Shown here: one piece after another, positions 44,911 through 54,455 of the stretch
Position numbering within the stretch: the stretch's first letter is position 1
How the letters are laid out: every line of letters begins with the position of its first letter
Assembly (NCBI RefSeq): GCF_013283645.1
Contig: NZ_JABEKV010000004.1
Location: forward strand, 496,001-560,000
Length of the DNA: 64,000 nucleotides
Source of the DNA: Sinorhizobium psoraleae
GTDB lineage: Bacteria > Pseudomonadota > Alphaproteobacteria > Rhizobiales > Rhizobiaceae
Direction: 5' to 3'
Made by a program: the position numbers and the translations under genes
Notes under the pieces: model-generated
The model's database searches: none
Told to the model about the DNA's origin: nothing
The model's input: only the letters and a program-made list of their open reading frames with translations

Positions 44911-45747
44911 GTGGCGTTTCGGCGGGTTTTCACAATCCTCGGATGCGGTTCCTCACCAGGGGTACCGCGTATCACCGGTGATTGGGGGGCCTGCGATCCG
45001 TCAAATCCGCGCAACCGCCGCCTGCGAGCGGCGCTGCTGGTCGAGCAGTTCGCGCCGGATGGCGGCAAGACGACCGTGGTTGTCGATACCGGTCCGGACT
45101 TCCGCACCCAGATGGTTGCCGCCGATGTTCGCCACATCGACGCGGTGCTTTACACGCATGCTCATGCCGATCATCTGCACGGGATCGACGATCTCCGTGG
45201 CTTCGTAATCGAAAATCGCAGGTGTGTGCCGATCTGGGCGGACGCTTTCACGATGAGCGCAATCCGCGAGAGATTTCGTTATTGCGTGGAATCGCCGCCA
45301 GGAAGCGGCTATCCGCCGATCGTGGAGCCGCATCTCATCACCGAAGATCTTACGCAGGTTACCGTTCACGGCGCCGGCGGGCCGATTTCGTTCATGCCGT
45401 TGATGCAGTTTCACGGCAATACCCATTCGCTCGGTTTTCGCATTGGCGATTTTGCCTATTGCAGCGATGTGAGCGATTTTCCGCCGGAAACTGTCGGAAA
45501 GCTGGAGGATCTCGATCTGCTGGTCCTCGACACGTTGCAATACAAATTCCATCCAAGTCATCTGTCGTTGGTGCAGTCGCTTGGCTGGATCGCAAGGCTT
45601 CAGCCGAAGCGTGCCGTGCTGACGCACATGCATGTGCCATTGGACTATGAAACGGTGCTGAACGAGACGCCGGAGCACGTAGAGCCGGCCTACGACATGA
45701 TGCGGCTTGAGTTCACCATCGCCATGCCGTCCGCTGAAGAAGCGTAA
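44911..45747 (+). CDS. MBL-fold hydrolase (PhnP-like), GTG start
   Basis: A 278-residue metallo-beta-lactamase-fold hydrolase with the metal motif THAHADHLHGIDDLRG and later histidine in THMHVPLDYE. It resembles PhnP cyclic phosphodiesterases and the neighbours of metG/tatD in many alphaproteobacteria. Start GTG 44911, one base after the tatD stop, since the family begins FTILGCGSSPGVPR; the frame upstream to 44794 lies inside tatD. The substrate is likely a cyclic nucleotide or phosphodiester, not proven. Confidence 0.9.
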   Translation: MAFRRVFTILGCGSSPGVPRITGDWGACDPSNPRNRRLRAALLVEQFAPDGGKTTVVVDTGPDFRTQMVAADVRHIDAVLYTHAHADHLHGIDDLRGFVIENRRCVPIWADAFTMSAIRERFRYCVESPPGSGYPPIVEPHLITEDLTQVTVHGAGGPISFMPLMQFHGNTHSLGFRIGDFAYCSDVSDFPPETVGKLEDLDLLVLDTLQYKFHPSHLSLVQSLGWIARLQPKRAVLTHMHVPLDYETVLNETPEHVEPAYDMMRLEFTIAMPSAEEA

Positions 45748-45850
45748 AGTCAGATATTAGAGAACGGCCTCAAGGCATTGATTTTGTGAGGATCGGCGCA
45801 TGCTTCTAGTTCCATAATCTATCTTATGCGATAAATGTATGTAGTGGGGT

Positions 45851-46959
45851 GGGTTCAAGGATGAAGTGCGACTTGCGATAGATACCAATGGGTTATCACG
45901 CGCAAGGAATGGCTCATGAGACGCACCTACTCCCAGATCGATATGGATGAACGTCGCAGGATCGCTCGCTGGCGATCGGCCGGCCTCAGCGCCACCGTCA
46001 TCGCCGAGAAGCTCGGCCGGCATCGTTCGACGATTCCGCGAGCTCAGGCGCAATGCTTTTGAGGATCCGCAGATGCCGGATCTGAGCGGCTACTATTGCG
46101 TCACCGCCAACGAGATGGCACGTGAGCGCAGAGCCAAGCTGCGCAAGCTCGCCCGGTTCTCCCATGTGCGCCAATCGATCATCGAGCGGATCATGCATGG
46201 CTGGTCGCCACAGCAGATCGCCGGTCGCATGCGGCTGGAGCGCCATCCGATCTGCGTCAGTTACGAGACGATCTACAAGTTCGCCTATTCCGCAGACGGC
46301 CAGGCCATCAAACTGTGGCGGCACCTGCCGGAGCGTCGTGCGAGGCGCAGGCCGCGGCATGCCCGACGGCGTCACGGTCGCCGCTTCAGCCCCGAACTCA
46401 ACATTCTTCACCGTCCTGACACTGTCGCCGAACGCAAGCAGTTCGGGCATTGGGAGTGCGATCTCATTCAGTTTCGCAAGAAGTTCGGCAAGGCCAACGT
46501 GACGTCACTGGTCGAGCGGGTCAGCCGCTTTGCGGTCTTCCTGCGCAACAACGACCGGCAATCGAAACCGATCATGGACGGGCTGATTGAGGTGCTCCAG
46601 CCCCTGCCCCACGCTGCGCGACGCTCGATCACCTTCGACCGTGGCACTGAGTTCAGCGAATGGCCCTATCTTCAGGCTGGCATCGGAACGCAGCCATGGT
46701 TCTGCGACCCGCAGTCACCCTGGCAGAAAGGCACGGTCGAGAACACCAATGGCCGGGTTCGCAAATGGCTTTCGAGAGAGGTGGAGCCCCTGTCGATCAG
46801 CGACGGCGAGTTGAAGGACATCTGCGATCGGCTCAACTCGACACCGCGGAAGTGCCTGGGCTACCGAACGCCGGCGGAAGTCTTCCGCAAGAAACTGCTC
46901 GCGCAAATGCGGCGTGTCGGCTAGCATTACACGCGTAGGTCGCAGTTCGGCATGAACTC
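45851..46959 (+). mobile_element. IS30-family insertion sequence
   Basis: About 1.1 kb, bounded by imperfect terminal inverted repeats: GGGTTCAAGGATGAAGTGCG on the left (from 45851), and on the right (to about 46959) a complement reading GAGTTCATGCCGAACTGCG. Its one gene is a frameshifted transposase. No clear target duplication is visible next to either end, so the limits are approximate. Confidence 0.75.
45916..46924 (+). pseudogene. IS30-family transposase, frameshifted
   Basis: The first 42 or so codons from ATG 45916 (YSQIDMDERRRIARWRSAGL, AEKLGRHRSTI) give the N-terminal helix-turn-helix, then the frame must shift by +1 near 46033-46036 to reach FRELRRNAFEDPQ and the DDE catalytic domain (HWECDLIQFRKK, ITFDRGTEFSEW, SPWQKGTVENTNGRVRKWL). 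Two bases appear lost in ATT-C-CGC where ATT-TTC-CGC is expected. In its present form no intact transposase is made unless ribosomes shift. The family normally has a single frame. Confidence 0.85.
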
Positions 46960-47129
46960 ACATGGCAGTTTAGAGATGCGACACTCTCGCCTCTCGACGC
47001 GCTGGTCAACGTCAACGTTGGGAGCAAGGATGACGACCTTCAGCCTGGCGGAGACCATGAGCGTTGGGAGTCGTCATGCCTTGTTTGATCGTCATGTCGC
47101 ATCGCAACTCGCAGCTCGCAGCTCACCCT

Positions 47130-47375
47130 TCCTGATCGCCGACGCTTGCACAAACTCATAGAACGCAAGCATCCGGTGCTGAGATCGCCCGGCAACTCGG
47201 TCCGCATCAGTCGACGATCTATTGCGAGCTGAAGCGCGATACCTTTCATGATGCCGAATTTCGAAATGCAGCGGCTATTACGACGGCATCGCCGACGACA
47301 AGCAAGGAGCGTCGTCGGCGGCCGCGTAAGCTCAGATGGCGACCATCGCCAATATGGAAGAACGAGGCGCCCCCG
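47130..47375 (+). pseudogene. Decayed N-terminal fragment of a second IS30-type transposase
   Basis: Pieces of one protein are spread over frames: DRRRLHKLIERK, then GAEIARQLGPHQSTIYCELKR with TFHDAEFRN, then SGYYDGIADDK and KERRRRPRKLRWRPS. This is the N-terminal region of an IS30-type transposase (AEIARQLGRHxSTIxRELKR in the family), with at least three frameshifts. It is distinct in sequence from the element at 45.9-46.9 kb. The catalytic part is missing. Confidence 0.65.
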
Positions 47376-47450
47376 CCTGCGGCGGGCAATTGCGATTACA
47401 GTCCTGTTCGTTGTAAAAATTCCGCCCGCTTGAATTAGAGGAGACTCAGC

Positions 47451-47843
47451 ATGGACCGATTCACGGGCGGTTGCCTCTGCGGCAATGTCCGAATTGTGGC
47501 GTCGGGACGCCCAAACCGGGTTGGCCTCTGTCACTGTCTCGACTGCCGCAAGCATCATGGGGCGCTTTTTCACGCTTCCGCGATATTCCCTCAGGATGCG
47601 GTGACGATCGATGGCGAAACACGCGACTACGCCGGGCGGTTTTTCTGTCCCCGCTGCGGCTCGCCTGTTTTCGCACGCGCCGCAGACGAAATCGAAGTGA
47701 ACCTGGGATCCTTGGATGCTCCCGACCAACTGAGGCCAACCTATGAACTCTGGACGATCCGTCGCGAGTCCTGGTTGCCGCCGTTTCCGCTCTCAAGACG
47801 ATATGACGGTGATCGTGACGCCACGAGTCGCTTTGAGGAGTAG
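47451..47843 (+). CDS. GFA (DUF636) family zinc protein
   Basis: A 130-residue protein of the GFA family (related to glutathione-dependent formaldehyde-activating enzyme Gfa, though most members have unknown roles). The zinc cysteines are in GGCLCGNVRI, CHCLDCRKHHGA and FCPRCGSPVF. A weak AGGAGA lies nine bases before ATG 47451. It lies downstream of the IS relics and is convergent with the wHTH regulator. Confidence 0.9.
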   Translation: MDRFTGGCLCGNVRIVASGRPNRVGLCHCLDCRKHHGALFHASAIFPQDAVTIDGETRDYAGRFFCPRCGSPVFARAADEIEVNLGSLDAPDQLRPTYELWTIRRESWLPPFPLSRRYDGDRDATSRFEE

Positions 47844-47881
47844 GTCATGTGACGGTGCCGTTACGAGATGACACCGGCGCG

Positions 47882-49390
47882 TCACTCCGGAAGACCGGCC
47901 TTGCGGTAGCCATCAACGAAATGCTCAAGGGTCGCAGCGTCGCGGAATGGCTCGGTCGTGGCCCAGTGGCGGGTTGTGAAATGCGGGTTGCCGACAAGGA
48001 ATAGTTCGACCTCTGCGCGCGCCTCGTCGAGCCGGCCGAGTTGCGCAAGGCTTGCCGCCAGGAACCGGCGTGAGCTTGTACGATAAGTCTCGTCCCTGCG
48101 CAGCGTCTCGACAGCGGCTTCGTATTCGCCGGCCGCATATTGCGCCTGGCCAAGCGTCAGATAGTACCAACTTGCCGGAAACGGGTTCAGCCGGAACGCC
48201 TTGCGAATGTGCTCCATGCCCTCCTCCACCCGCCCGGCCAAGACCGTGATGTCGGATAATGTCGCCCAGGTGTCGGCCTCGTTCGGATCGAGCTCGATCG
48301 CCCTGGCGAATTCCGCATCCGCCTCGGCGAAGTTGCGCTCATATGCAAGCAGGTTAGCCAGGACCCAGCGGCAGCCAGCATCGTTCGGATCGATCGCTAC
48401 GGCTTTCCGCGCCAGTTCCAAAGCAACGCTGCGGTTACTTTCAATTGGTTCGCCCCAATGCACCCATCGCATCCAGTGGTTCATGGCAAGCCAGCGATAG
48501 GCCTCGGCATATCCCGGATCGAGCGAAACCGCGCGCGTAAGCATCAGATGCGCTTCCCGCGCCGTCTGTGGCGAATCGTCGATCAGCTTGCGCGCCCTCA
48601 CGCAGAGATCGTAAGCCTCGAGATCTTTGGGCCGATTGCGCGGCGGCGGTGCGCGCAGCCGGCCAAGCAACGCCTCCACGATCTTGCCGGTGACTTCGTC
48701 CTGAACGGCAAAAATATCTTCCAGGCTGCGATCGAAGCGCTCCGCCCATAGATGCTCGCCGCTTACGGCGTCGACCAGTTGGGCGTTGATGCGCACGCGC
48801 CCCGCGGCGCGTCTTGCGCTGCCCTCCAGCAGGTAGCGCACGCCAAGGTCCTGTGCGATCCCGCGCACGTCCATCGCCTTTCCTTTGTAGGCAAAGGCGG
48901 AATTGCGCGCGATGACAAACAGGCCGGACGTCCTCGACAGGTCGGTAATCAGGTCTTCGGTCAACCCATCCGCGAAGGATTCCTGCTCGGGGTCATTGCT
49001 GAAATTAACGAAGGGCAGCACAGCCATCGACGGTTTGCTGGGCAGCGGCAAAGGTTCTCGTTTCGCGCCGCCGAGGCGTTCGATGGCGCCCATGAAGCGG
49101 TAGCCGACGCGCGGAACCGTGGAGATCCACTCGCCGCCGTCGGCGGCCGGACCAAGCAGCTTCCTAAGCTGCGCGATCTGGACGGTGAGATTGCCTTCCT
49201 CGACGGCCGTGCCCGGCCACGCCGCGTCCATCAACTCGGCCTTGCTCAGGATTTCGCCGGGCCGTCCGACGAGCGCCGCAAGAAGCTTCAGCCCGCGGTA
49301 GCCAACGGCAACGGGATCATCGTTCCGAAGGAGCGTTCCCGCACCGGAATCAAGCACGAACGGACCAAAGGCAAAGCGCGATCCCTGCAT
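47882..49390 (-). CDS. Winged-helix and TPR regulator (CadC/adenylate-cyclase-like)
   Basis: A 502-residue protein in three parts: an OmpR/CadC-type winged helix (residues about 1-100, LLAALVGRPGEILSKAELMDAAWPG ... QIAQLRKLLG and RVGYRFMG), a TolB/FlgO-like domain (about 115-240, AVLPFVNFSNDPEQESFADGLTEDLITDLS) and TPR-like helices (280-480, ALELARKAVAIDPNDAG, YAAGEYEAAVETL). It has no transmembrane helix, unlike CadC. Such proteins act as transcription regulators of unknown signal. It is divergent from the DUF1127-MFS pair, whose control is a fair inference. Confidence 0.85.
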   Translation of the reverse strand: MQGSRFAFGPFVLDSGAGTLLRNDDPVAVGYRGLKLLAALVGRPGEILSKAELMDAAWPGTAVEEGNLTVQIAQLRKLLGPAADGGEWISTVPRVGYRFMGAIERLGGAKREPLPLPSKPSMAVLPFVNFSNDPEQESFADGLTEDLITDLSRTSGLFVIARNSAFAYKGKAMDVRGIAQDLGVRYLLEGSARRAAGRVRINAQLVDAVSGEHLWAERFDRSLEDIFAVQDEVTGKIVEALLGRLRAPPPRNRPKDLEAYDLCVRARKLIDDSPQTAREAHLMLTRAVSLDPGYAEAYRWLAMNHWMRWVHWGEPIESNRSVALELARKAVAIDPNDAGCRWVLANLLAYERNFAEADAEFARAIELDPNEADTWATLSDITVLAGRVEEGMEHIRKAFRLNPFPASWYYLTLGQAQYAAGEYEAAVETLRRDETYRTSSRRFLAASLAQLGRLDEARAEVELFLVGNPHFTTRHWATTEPFRDAATLEHFVDGYRKAGLPE

Positions 49391-49526
49391 ACGGCGATCT
49401 ATAGCCCTTTTGGAAGTTTTTGAGAACTTTTTGGGAGAGCTTAATTACGACGCTGTTCGTGTCCTGCAGAATTCATCCTCTTTCAGGTCGAGGGCCTTCG
49501 GCCCCTCAAACCATATGGAGGTTGCC

Positions 49527-49775
49527 ATGAACGATACTCCGACCCTTGCGTTGGCCTCGCATAAGGCAGCGCGGCCGGGAACGCCGCGTCGGCACTACAG
49601 CCTGGCCACCCTGCGAAGCATTGTCGCGACCTGGAGCGAGCGGATACGCTTTCGTTGGGAACTTGAGCAAAAGTTGAAGCACGACCCCCATTTGATCGAC
49701 GATATCGGTCTGACAAGACAGCAGGTCGAGGCAGAGATCGCCAAGCCCTTCTGGCAAGTATCAAACCCTTTATAA
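49527..49775 (+). CDS. DUF1127-like small protein
   Basis: An 82-residue protein whose last 45 residues match DUF1127: TWSERIRFRWELEQKL, LIDDIGLTRQQVEAEIAKPFW. The family is abundant in rhizobia; some short members affect carbon, phosphate or RNA metabolism. A strong GGAGG lies six bases before ATG 49527. The next gene, an MFS exporter, starts 13 bases after its stop. Confidence 0.85.
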   Translation: MNDTPTLALASHKAARPGTPRRHYSLATLRSIVATWSERIRFRWELEQKLKHDPHLIDDIGLTRQQVEAEIAKPFWQVSNPL

Positions 49776-49788
49776 GGCGAATGCTCCA

Positions 49789-51030
49789 ATGACACCGGAT
49801 CGCCAGTTTCCGCGTGCGGCAGTGGTTATCCGGCGCTTGCGTAGCACGACATCACCGCGGGAGGGCCGGATCCCCTGTGGCGCAATGGCGGGCATCATCG
49901 CGACCGTCACGGCGTTCGCCGTGGCACAGGGGCTGACCTATCCGCTGCTCAGCTTCATCCTGGAGCGGCAGCGGACGGCGCCCGGCCTGATCGGCTTGTC
50001 GGCGGCGATGACGCCGCTGGGCTTCGTTGTATCCGCGCCCTTTATCCCGGCGCTCGTGCGGCGCGCGGGCGGCGGGCGGCTCGCAATCCTGTGTTCGATC
50101 CTGGCAGCGCTCACCCTGGTCGCGATTGCCTCGAGACAGGAAGTCTGGACCTGGATGCCGCTGCGTTTCCTGCTCGGCTTCTTCGCCAATCCGCTTTACG
50201 TGATCAGCGAAACCTGGCTGATCTCGATCACGCCCGCGCCGCGGCGGGGCCGCATCATGGGCCTCTATTCATCGATCGTTTCGGGTGGCTTCGCCATCGG
50301 CCCGTTGTCGCTCGGCCTGGTCGGCACGCAGGGTTGGCCGCCCTTCATGGTCGGCATCGTGGCCTTCCTTCTCTGCGGCCTGATCGTGCTTGCGGTCGTG
50401 CCGCGCCTGCCGAAGATGCCGCATGAAGGCGAGGCAACATCGGTCGGCGACTTTTTCGCACTGGCGCCGCTCCTGTTGTTTGCGGTTTTCACCGCTGCCG
50501 CTTTCGAGCAGATCCTGCTTTCCTTGCTCACGGTCTATGGCGCCGCGCTCGGCAGCGCCGAGGAGCGCATCGCTTCGCTCATCACCTGTTTCATCGCCGG
50601 CAATGCCGTGCTGCAGATCTTGCTCGGACGCGTGGCCGAACGGTTTGGCTCGACGCGGACCATGTTATCCTGTGCGCTCGCGTCACTGGCCGGCTGCCTG
50701 CTGCTGCCGTCGGTCTTCAACTTGTGGCTCATCTGGCCCGTCGTGTTCCTCTGGGGCGGCGTCTCGTTCGGGATCTACACCATGTCGCTGATCCAACTCG
50801 GCGAGCGTTTTACTGGTCAAGTCTTGATCGCCGGAAACGCGGCCTTCGCATTCGTATGGGGCATCGGCGGCATCGTGGGCTCGCCCGCGACAGGATTGGC
50901 GATGCAACTGACCGGGCATCAGGGGCTGCCATCGTGCCTTGCCCTGCTGTGCTGCGTGTTGGGGGCGTTTCTGGTGGCGGAGAGACGGCGATCTCATCAA
51001 CGCGCTTCGTGTTGCATCACGAAGTTATGA
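49789..51030 (+). CDS. MFS transporter (YcaD-like)
   Basis: A 413-residue protein with 12 predicted helices beginning with AGIIATVTAFAVAQGLTYPLLSFIL; the loop 2-3 motif is degenerate (PLGFVVSAPFIPALVRRAGG), and FLLGFFANPLYVISETWLISI and GLYSSIVSGGFAIGPLSLGLVG fit the YcaD/sugar-or-drug group. Substrate unknown. It is cotranscribed with the DUF1127 gene (13-base gap) and is divergent from the wHTH-TPR regulator, so its expression is probably set by that protein. The first 30 residues are hydrophilic and unusual. Confidence 0.85.
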   Translation: MTPDRQFPRAAVVIRRLRSTTSPREGRIPCGAMAGIIATVTAFAVAQGLTYPLLSFILERQRTAPGLIGLSAAMTPLGFVVSAPFIPALVRRAGGGRLAILCSILAALTLVAIASRQEVWTWMPLRFLLGFFANPLYVISETWLISITPAPRRGRIMGLYSSIVSGGFAIGPLSLGLVGTQGWPPFMVGIVAFLLCGLIVLAVVPRLPKMPHEGEATSVGDFFALAPLLLFAVFTAAAFEQILLSLLTVYGAALGSAEERIASLITCFIAGNAVLQILLGRVAERFGSTRTMLSCALASLAGCLLLPSVFNLWLIWPVVFLWGGVSFGIYTMSLIQLGERFTGQVLIAGNAAFAFVWGIGGIVGSPATGLAMQLTGHQGLPSCLALLCCVLGAFLVAERRRSHQRASCCITKL

Positions 51031-51194
51031 TATCTACTGTCTTGGTTTAAGATGATGTTGTATCGATTTGAAATAATGTATATATTTACATATTAGCGAA
51101 AAGCAATTCGGCGGCTTTACGGCCGCATGCACTTACCGGCGTGAGCATGAGGGCTATCCTTGGTTTGGCGACCAAGGGCGGATGGAGGCCTGTG

Positions 51195-51613
51195 ATGGTC
51201 AGGATCGTTTTTGTTGCACTCTGTCTCACGTTCTCAATCTGTTTGGGTGCTGCTTTCGCCATGAACCTGTAGATACAGTGCAATCCGTTATACGCGCTCA
51301 GATCAAGGCATTCCTGGAAGATGATGCCGATACGGCCTACTCCTTCGCCTCGCCGGCCATCCGGACAAAATTCCCGGACAAGGTCGTCTTCTTCGAGATG
51401 GTCAAGCGCAGCTACCAGCATCTCTACCGCCCGGGCAACTTCGCCTTCGGCCGGTCGAAGGTGCTTGGCGACGAGGTGTTCCAGGAGGTGCTGATTTCGG
51501 GATCGGACGGAAAGGACTGGACGGCGATCTACGATCTCGTCGAGCAGCCGGATGGCAGCTACAAGATCAATGGCGTCATGATGCTGCAGACCGCGTCGGG
51601 TCCCCAACTCTGA
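51195..51613 (+). pseudogene. DUF4864 secreted protein, split by a frameshift
   Basis: A signal peptide MVRIVFVALCLTFSICLGAA FAMN starts at ATG 51195 with GGAGG six bases ahead, but reaches a stop at 51270-51272. The mature part (EPVDTVQSVIRAQIKAFLEDD ... YDLVEQPDGSYKINGVMML, residues of a DUF4864 protein) continues in the frame one step away from about 51263 to 51613. A lost base near 51261-51268 explains both. Either a recent mutation, a base-call error or a slip; without the signal the protein would stay in the cytoplasm. Confidence 0.75.
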
Positions 51614-51632
51614 TATGACGACAGACGAGGGA

Positions 51633-52763
51633 TCAGACGGGCGGCAAGTCGCCACGCTTCCAGCATTCCTGGGTCTCCGCCATGAAGTCGGCGTAACGCC
51701 CCTCCTCGATCGCCTGGCGGATGCCCGCCATCAGTTCCTGGTAATAGGCCAGGTTGTTCCAGCTGAGCAGCATGCCGCCGAGCGATTCGTTCGCGCGGAT
51801 CAAATGGTGCAGATAGGCCCGCGAATAGTCGCGCGTTGCCGGGCAGGACGATTGCTCGTCGAGCGGGCGCGTATCTTCGGCGTGCCGCGCGTTTCTCAGG
51901 TTAATTCGGCCGTAGCGGGTGAAGGCCAGGCCATGCCGTCCGGAACGGGTCGGCATGACGCAGTCGAACATGTCGATGCCGTGCGCGACGGATTTCAGGA
52001 TGTCGTCGGGCGTGCCGACGCCCATCAGGTAACGCGGCTTCTCGGCGGGCAGTGCCGGGCATGTGACGTCGAGCATGTCGAGCATGACGTCCTGCGGTTC
52101 GCCAACGGCCAGGCCGCCGACGGCGTAGCCTTTGAGGTCAAGGTCCTTTAGAGCAAGAGCCGAGCGCTCGCGCAGTTTCGGAATGTCCCCGCCCTGCACG
52201 ATGCCGAACATCGCCTTGCCCGGCTGATCTCCGAACGCCACTTTGCACCGCTCGGCCCAGCGTAGCGACATTTCCATCGCCCGTTCGATTTCGTTGGGTT
52301 CGGCGGGCAGCGCCACGCACTCGTCGAGCTGCATCTGGATATCGCTGTCGAGCAGCCCCTGGATCTCGATCGAACGTTCCGGTGACATGTGGTAGAGCGC
52401 GCCGTCCACATGGCTCTTGAAGGTTACGCCCTTCTCGTCGAGCTTGCGCAGGCTGGAGAGCGACATGACCTGAAAGCCGCCGCTGTCCGTCAGGATCGGC
52501 CGTTCCCAGCGGATGAAGTTGTGCAGTCCGCCGAGCCGCGCAACGCGCTCCGCGCCGGGACGCAGCATCAGATGATAGGTGTTGCCGAGGATGATGTCGG
52601 CACCGAGTTCGCGCACCTGGTCGAGATACATGGCCTTGACCGTGCCAACGGTTCCGACTGGCATGAATGCAGGCGTGCGGATCGTTCCGCGCGGCATCGA
52701 AACCTCGCCTCGGCGCGCCTTGCCGTCGGTTGCCAGCAGCTTGAATTGGAACGTCTCGGTCAT
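51633..52763 (-). CDS. tgt: Queuine tRNA-ribosyltransferase
   Basis: A 376-residue enzyme that swaps guanine 34 for preQ1 in tRNAs with GUN anticodons. Seen: [13 protein letters not shown], the nucleophile region [13 protein letters not shown], the second Asp in [15 protein letters not shown], and [31 protein letters not shown]. The C-terminal zinc site [15 protein letters not shown] lacks the usual CxCxx[20 protein letters not shown] shows a single cysteine in place of part of it. It follows queA without a gap, the standard queuosine pair. Confidence 0.94.
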   Translation of the reverse strand: MTETFQFKLLATDGKARRGEVSMPRGTIRTPAFMPVGTVGTVKAMYLDQVRELGADIILGNTYHLMLRPGAERVARLGGLHNFIRWERPILTDSGGFQVMSLSSLRKLDEKGVTFKSHVDGALYHMSPERSIEIQGLLDSDIQMQLDECVALPAEPNEIERAMEMSLRWAERCKVAFGDQPGKAMFGIVQGGDIPKLRERSALALKDLDLKGYAVGGLAVGEPQDVMLDMLDVTCPALPAEKPRYLMGVGTPDDILKSVAHGIDMFDCVMPTRSGRHGLAFTRYGRINLRNARHAEDTRPLDEQSSCPATRDYSRAYLHHLIRANESLGGMLLSWNNLAYYQELMAGIRQAIEEGRYADFMAETQECWKRGDLPPV

Positions 52764-53846
52764 CTAGTCTTTCCGGAAAAGCAGGCTTGAATCGCCATAG
52801 GAATAGAAGCGGTAGCCGGTGGCGATCGCATGCGCGTACGCGGCGCGCATCGTATCGAGCCCGGCGAAGGCCGAAACGAGCATGAAGAGCGTCGATTTCG
52901 GCAGATGGAAATTGGTCATCAGCATATCGACCGCGCGGAAGCGATAGCCCGGGGTGATGAAGATGCCCGTCGGACCCGACCAGGGCCGGATCTCGCCTTC
53001 TTTGGTTACCGCGCTTTCGATCAGTCGAAGCGACGTCGTGCCGACGCAGACGATGCGCCCGCCCCTCGCCCGCACCGCATTGAGGCTTCTCGCAGTCGCC
53101 GCACTCACATGACCGATTTCCTCATGCATCACGTGATCGTCGGTGTCATCAGTCTTGACCGGCAGGAAGGTCCCCGCACCCACATGCAGAGTTACGAAGT
53201 GGCGCTCGACGCCAACCTCGTCGAGCTTTGCGAAAAGGCGTTCGGTAAAATGCAGTCCTGCAGTCGGGGCGGCGACTGCGCCTTCTTCCCGCGCATAGAC
53301 TGTCTGATAGTCGGTTCGGTCCCGCGCGTCGTCCGGTCGTTTGGATGCGATGTAGGGAGGCAGCGGGATGTGGCCCACGGCCATGATCGCCTCATCGAGC
53401 GCCGGCCCCGAGAGGTCGAAGCGAAGTATGACCTCGCCCGCGTCGGCCTTTTCCTCGACCGTCGCATCAAGCGCCCCGAGCAGGCAGCTGTTTCCGCCGT
53501 GGCCGAAGGAGATCCGATCACCGGGTTTCAGTCGGCGTGCAGGTCGCGCGAAAGCCTTCCAACGGTCGGGTGCGACCCGCATATGCAGCGTCAGCGAGAC
53601 TTGTGTCACGATCTCTTCGCCGCGTCTGCGGATGCCTTCGAGCTGCGCCGGTATCACCTTGGTGTCATTGAAAACCAGTGCGTCCCCGGGCCGCAGGAAG
53701 GACGGCAGGTCGAGAACGCCGTGATCGCTGAGGACCGGCTCGCCGTCCGGCCGCACGAGAAGCATGCGGGCGCTGTCGCGCGGGTTTGCGGGCCGCAGCG
53801 CGATGGAAGTTTCCGGCAGGTCGAAATCAAACAGGTCTACGCGCAT
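52764..53846 (-). CDS. queA: S-adenosylmethionine:tRNA ribosyltransferase-isomerase
   Basis: A 360-residue QueA, which moves the ribosyl group of SAM onto preQ1 in tRNA to form epoxyqueuosine. [27 protein letters not shown] at the start, [39 protein letters not shown] and [17 protein letters not shown] are all family motifs. Start 53846 ([10 protein letters not shown]) is used; the longer frame overlaps the cyclophilin terminator. tgt follows with no gap. Confidence 0.96.
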   Translation of the reverse strand: MRVDLFDFDLPETSIALRPANPRDSARMLLVRPDGEPVLSDHGVLDLPSFLRPGDALVFNDTKVIPAQLEGIRRRGEEIVTQVSLTLHMRVAPDRWKAFARPARRLKPGDRISFGHGGNSCLLGALDATVEEKADAGEVILRFDLSGPALDEAIMAVGHIPLPPYIASKRPDDARDRTDYQTVYAREEGAVAAPTAGLHFTERLFAKLDEVGVERHFVTLHVGAGTFLPVKTDDTDDHVMHEEIGHVSAATARSLNAVRARGGRIVCVGTTSLRLIESAVTKEGEIRPWSGPTGIFITPGYRFRAVDMLMTNFHLPKSTLFMLVSAFAGLDTMRAAYAHAIATGYRFYSYGDSSLLFRKD

Positions 53847-53868
53847 CGATCGTGTCAGACAAAAGCAA

Positions 53869-53905
53869 ACCCGCCCCGGCGCCTTTTCACGCGACGGGGC
53901 GGGTC
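53869..53905 (-). terminator. Strong hairpin between the ppiB-like gene and queA
   Basis: On the minus strand ACCCGCCCC pairs with GGGGCGGGT with further pairs inside (GTCGCG/GGCGCC region), followed by TTGCTTTTG. It lies after the cyclophilin stop and before queA, so queA-tgt probably has its own promoter or depends on readthrough. Confidence 0.75.
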
Positions 53906-53921
53906 TGTGCATTAGCGCAAA

Positions 53922-54431
53922 TCAGGCGTCGGCGGCAACCCGCATCGATACGATCGTATCGGGATCACGCACCGGCTCGCCGCGCTTGATCTTGTCGACG
54001 TTCTCCATGCCTTCGATCACCTGGCCCCAGATCGAGTACTGCTTGTTGAGCCAGGGAGCATCGGTGAAGCAGATGAAGAACTGGGAGTTCGCCGAGTTCG
54101 GCATCTGGCTGCGGGCCATCGAGCACGTGCCACGCACGTGGCTCTTGTCGGAGAACTCGGCCTTCAGGTCGGGCTTGGAAGAGCCGCCCATGCCTGCGCG
54201 GCCCGGATTGAAGTGTTCGCCGCCGGTCTTGCCGTACTGCACGTCGCCGGTCTGCGCCATGAAGTCCTCGATCACTCGATGGAACACGACCCCATCATAG
54301 GCGCCCTCGCGCGTCAGCTCCTTGATACGAGCGACATGACCCGGAGCGACGTCCGGCAGAAGCTCGATCACGACCCTGCCCTTCGTGGTCTCCATGATGA
54401 TCGTGTTTTCCGGATCCTTGATCTCGGCCAT
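53922..54431 (-). CDS. ppiB: Cytoplasmic peptidyl-prolyl cis-trans isomerase (cyclophilin)
   Basis: A 169-residue cyclophilin without signal peptide. VVFHRVIEDFMAQTGDV contains the FHR catalytic arginine region, then GMARSQMPNSANSQFFICF and the loop ending WGQVIEGMENVDKI. It isomerises peptidyl-prolyl bonds in the cytoplasm. It lies 25 bases after a paralogous gene with a signal peptide, so the two are cotranscribed and probably arose by duplication. Confidence 0.94.
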   Translation of the reverse strand: MAEIKDPENTIIMETTKGRVVIELLPDVAPGHVARIKELTREGAYDGVVFHRVIEDFMAQTGDVQYGKTGGEHFNPGRAGMGGSSKPDLKAEFSDKSHVRGTCSMARSQMPNSANSQFFICFTDAPWLNKQYSIWGQVIEGMENVDKIKRGEPVRDPDTIVSMRVAADA

Positions 54432-54455
54432 GGTTTTTCTCCTTCTGTTTGACTT

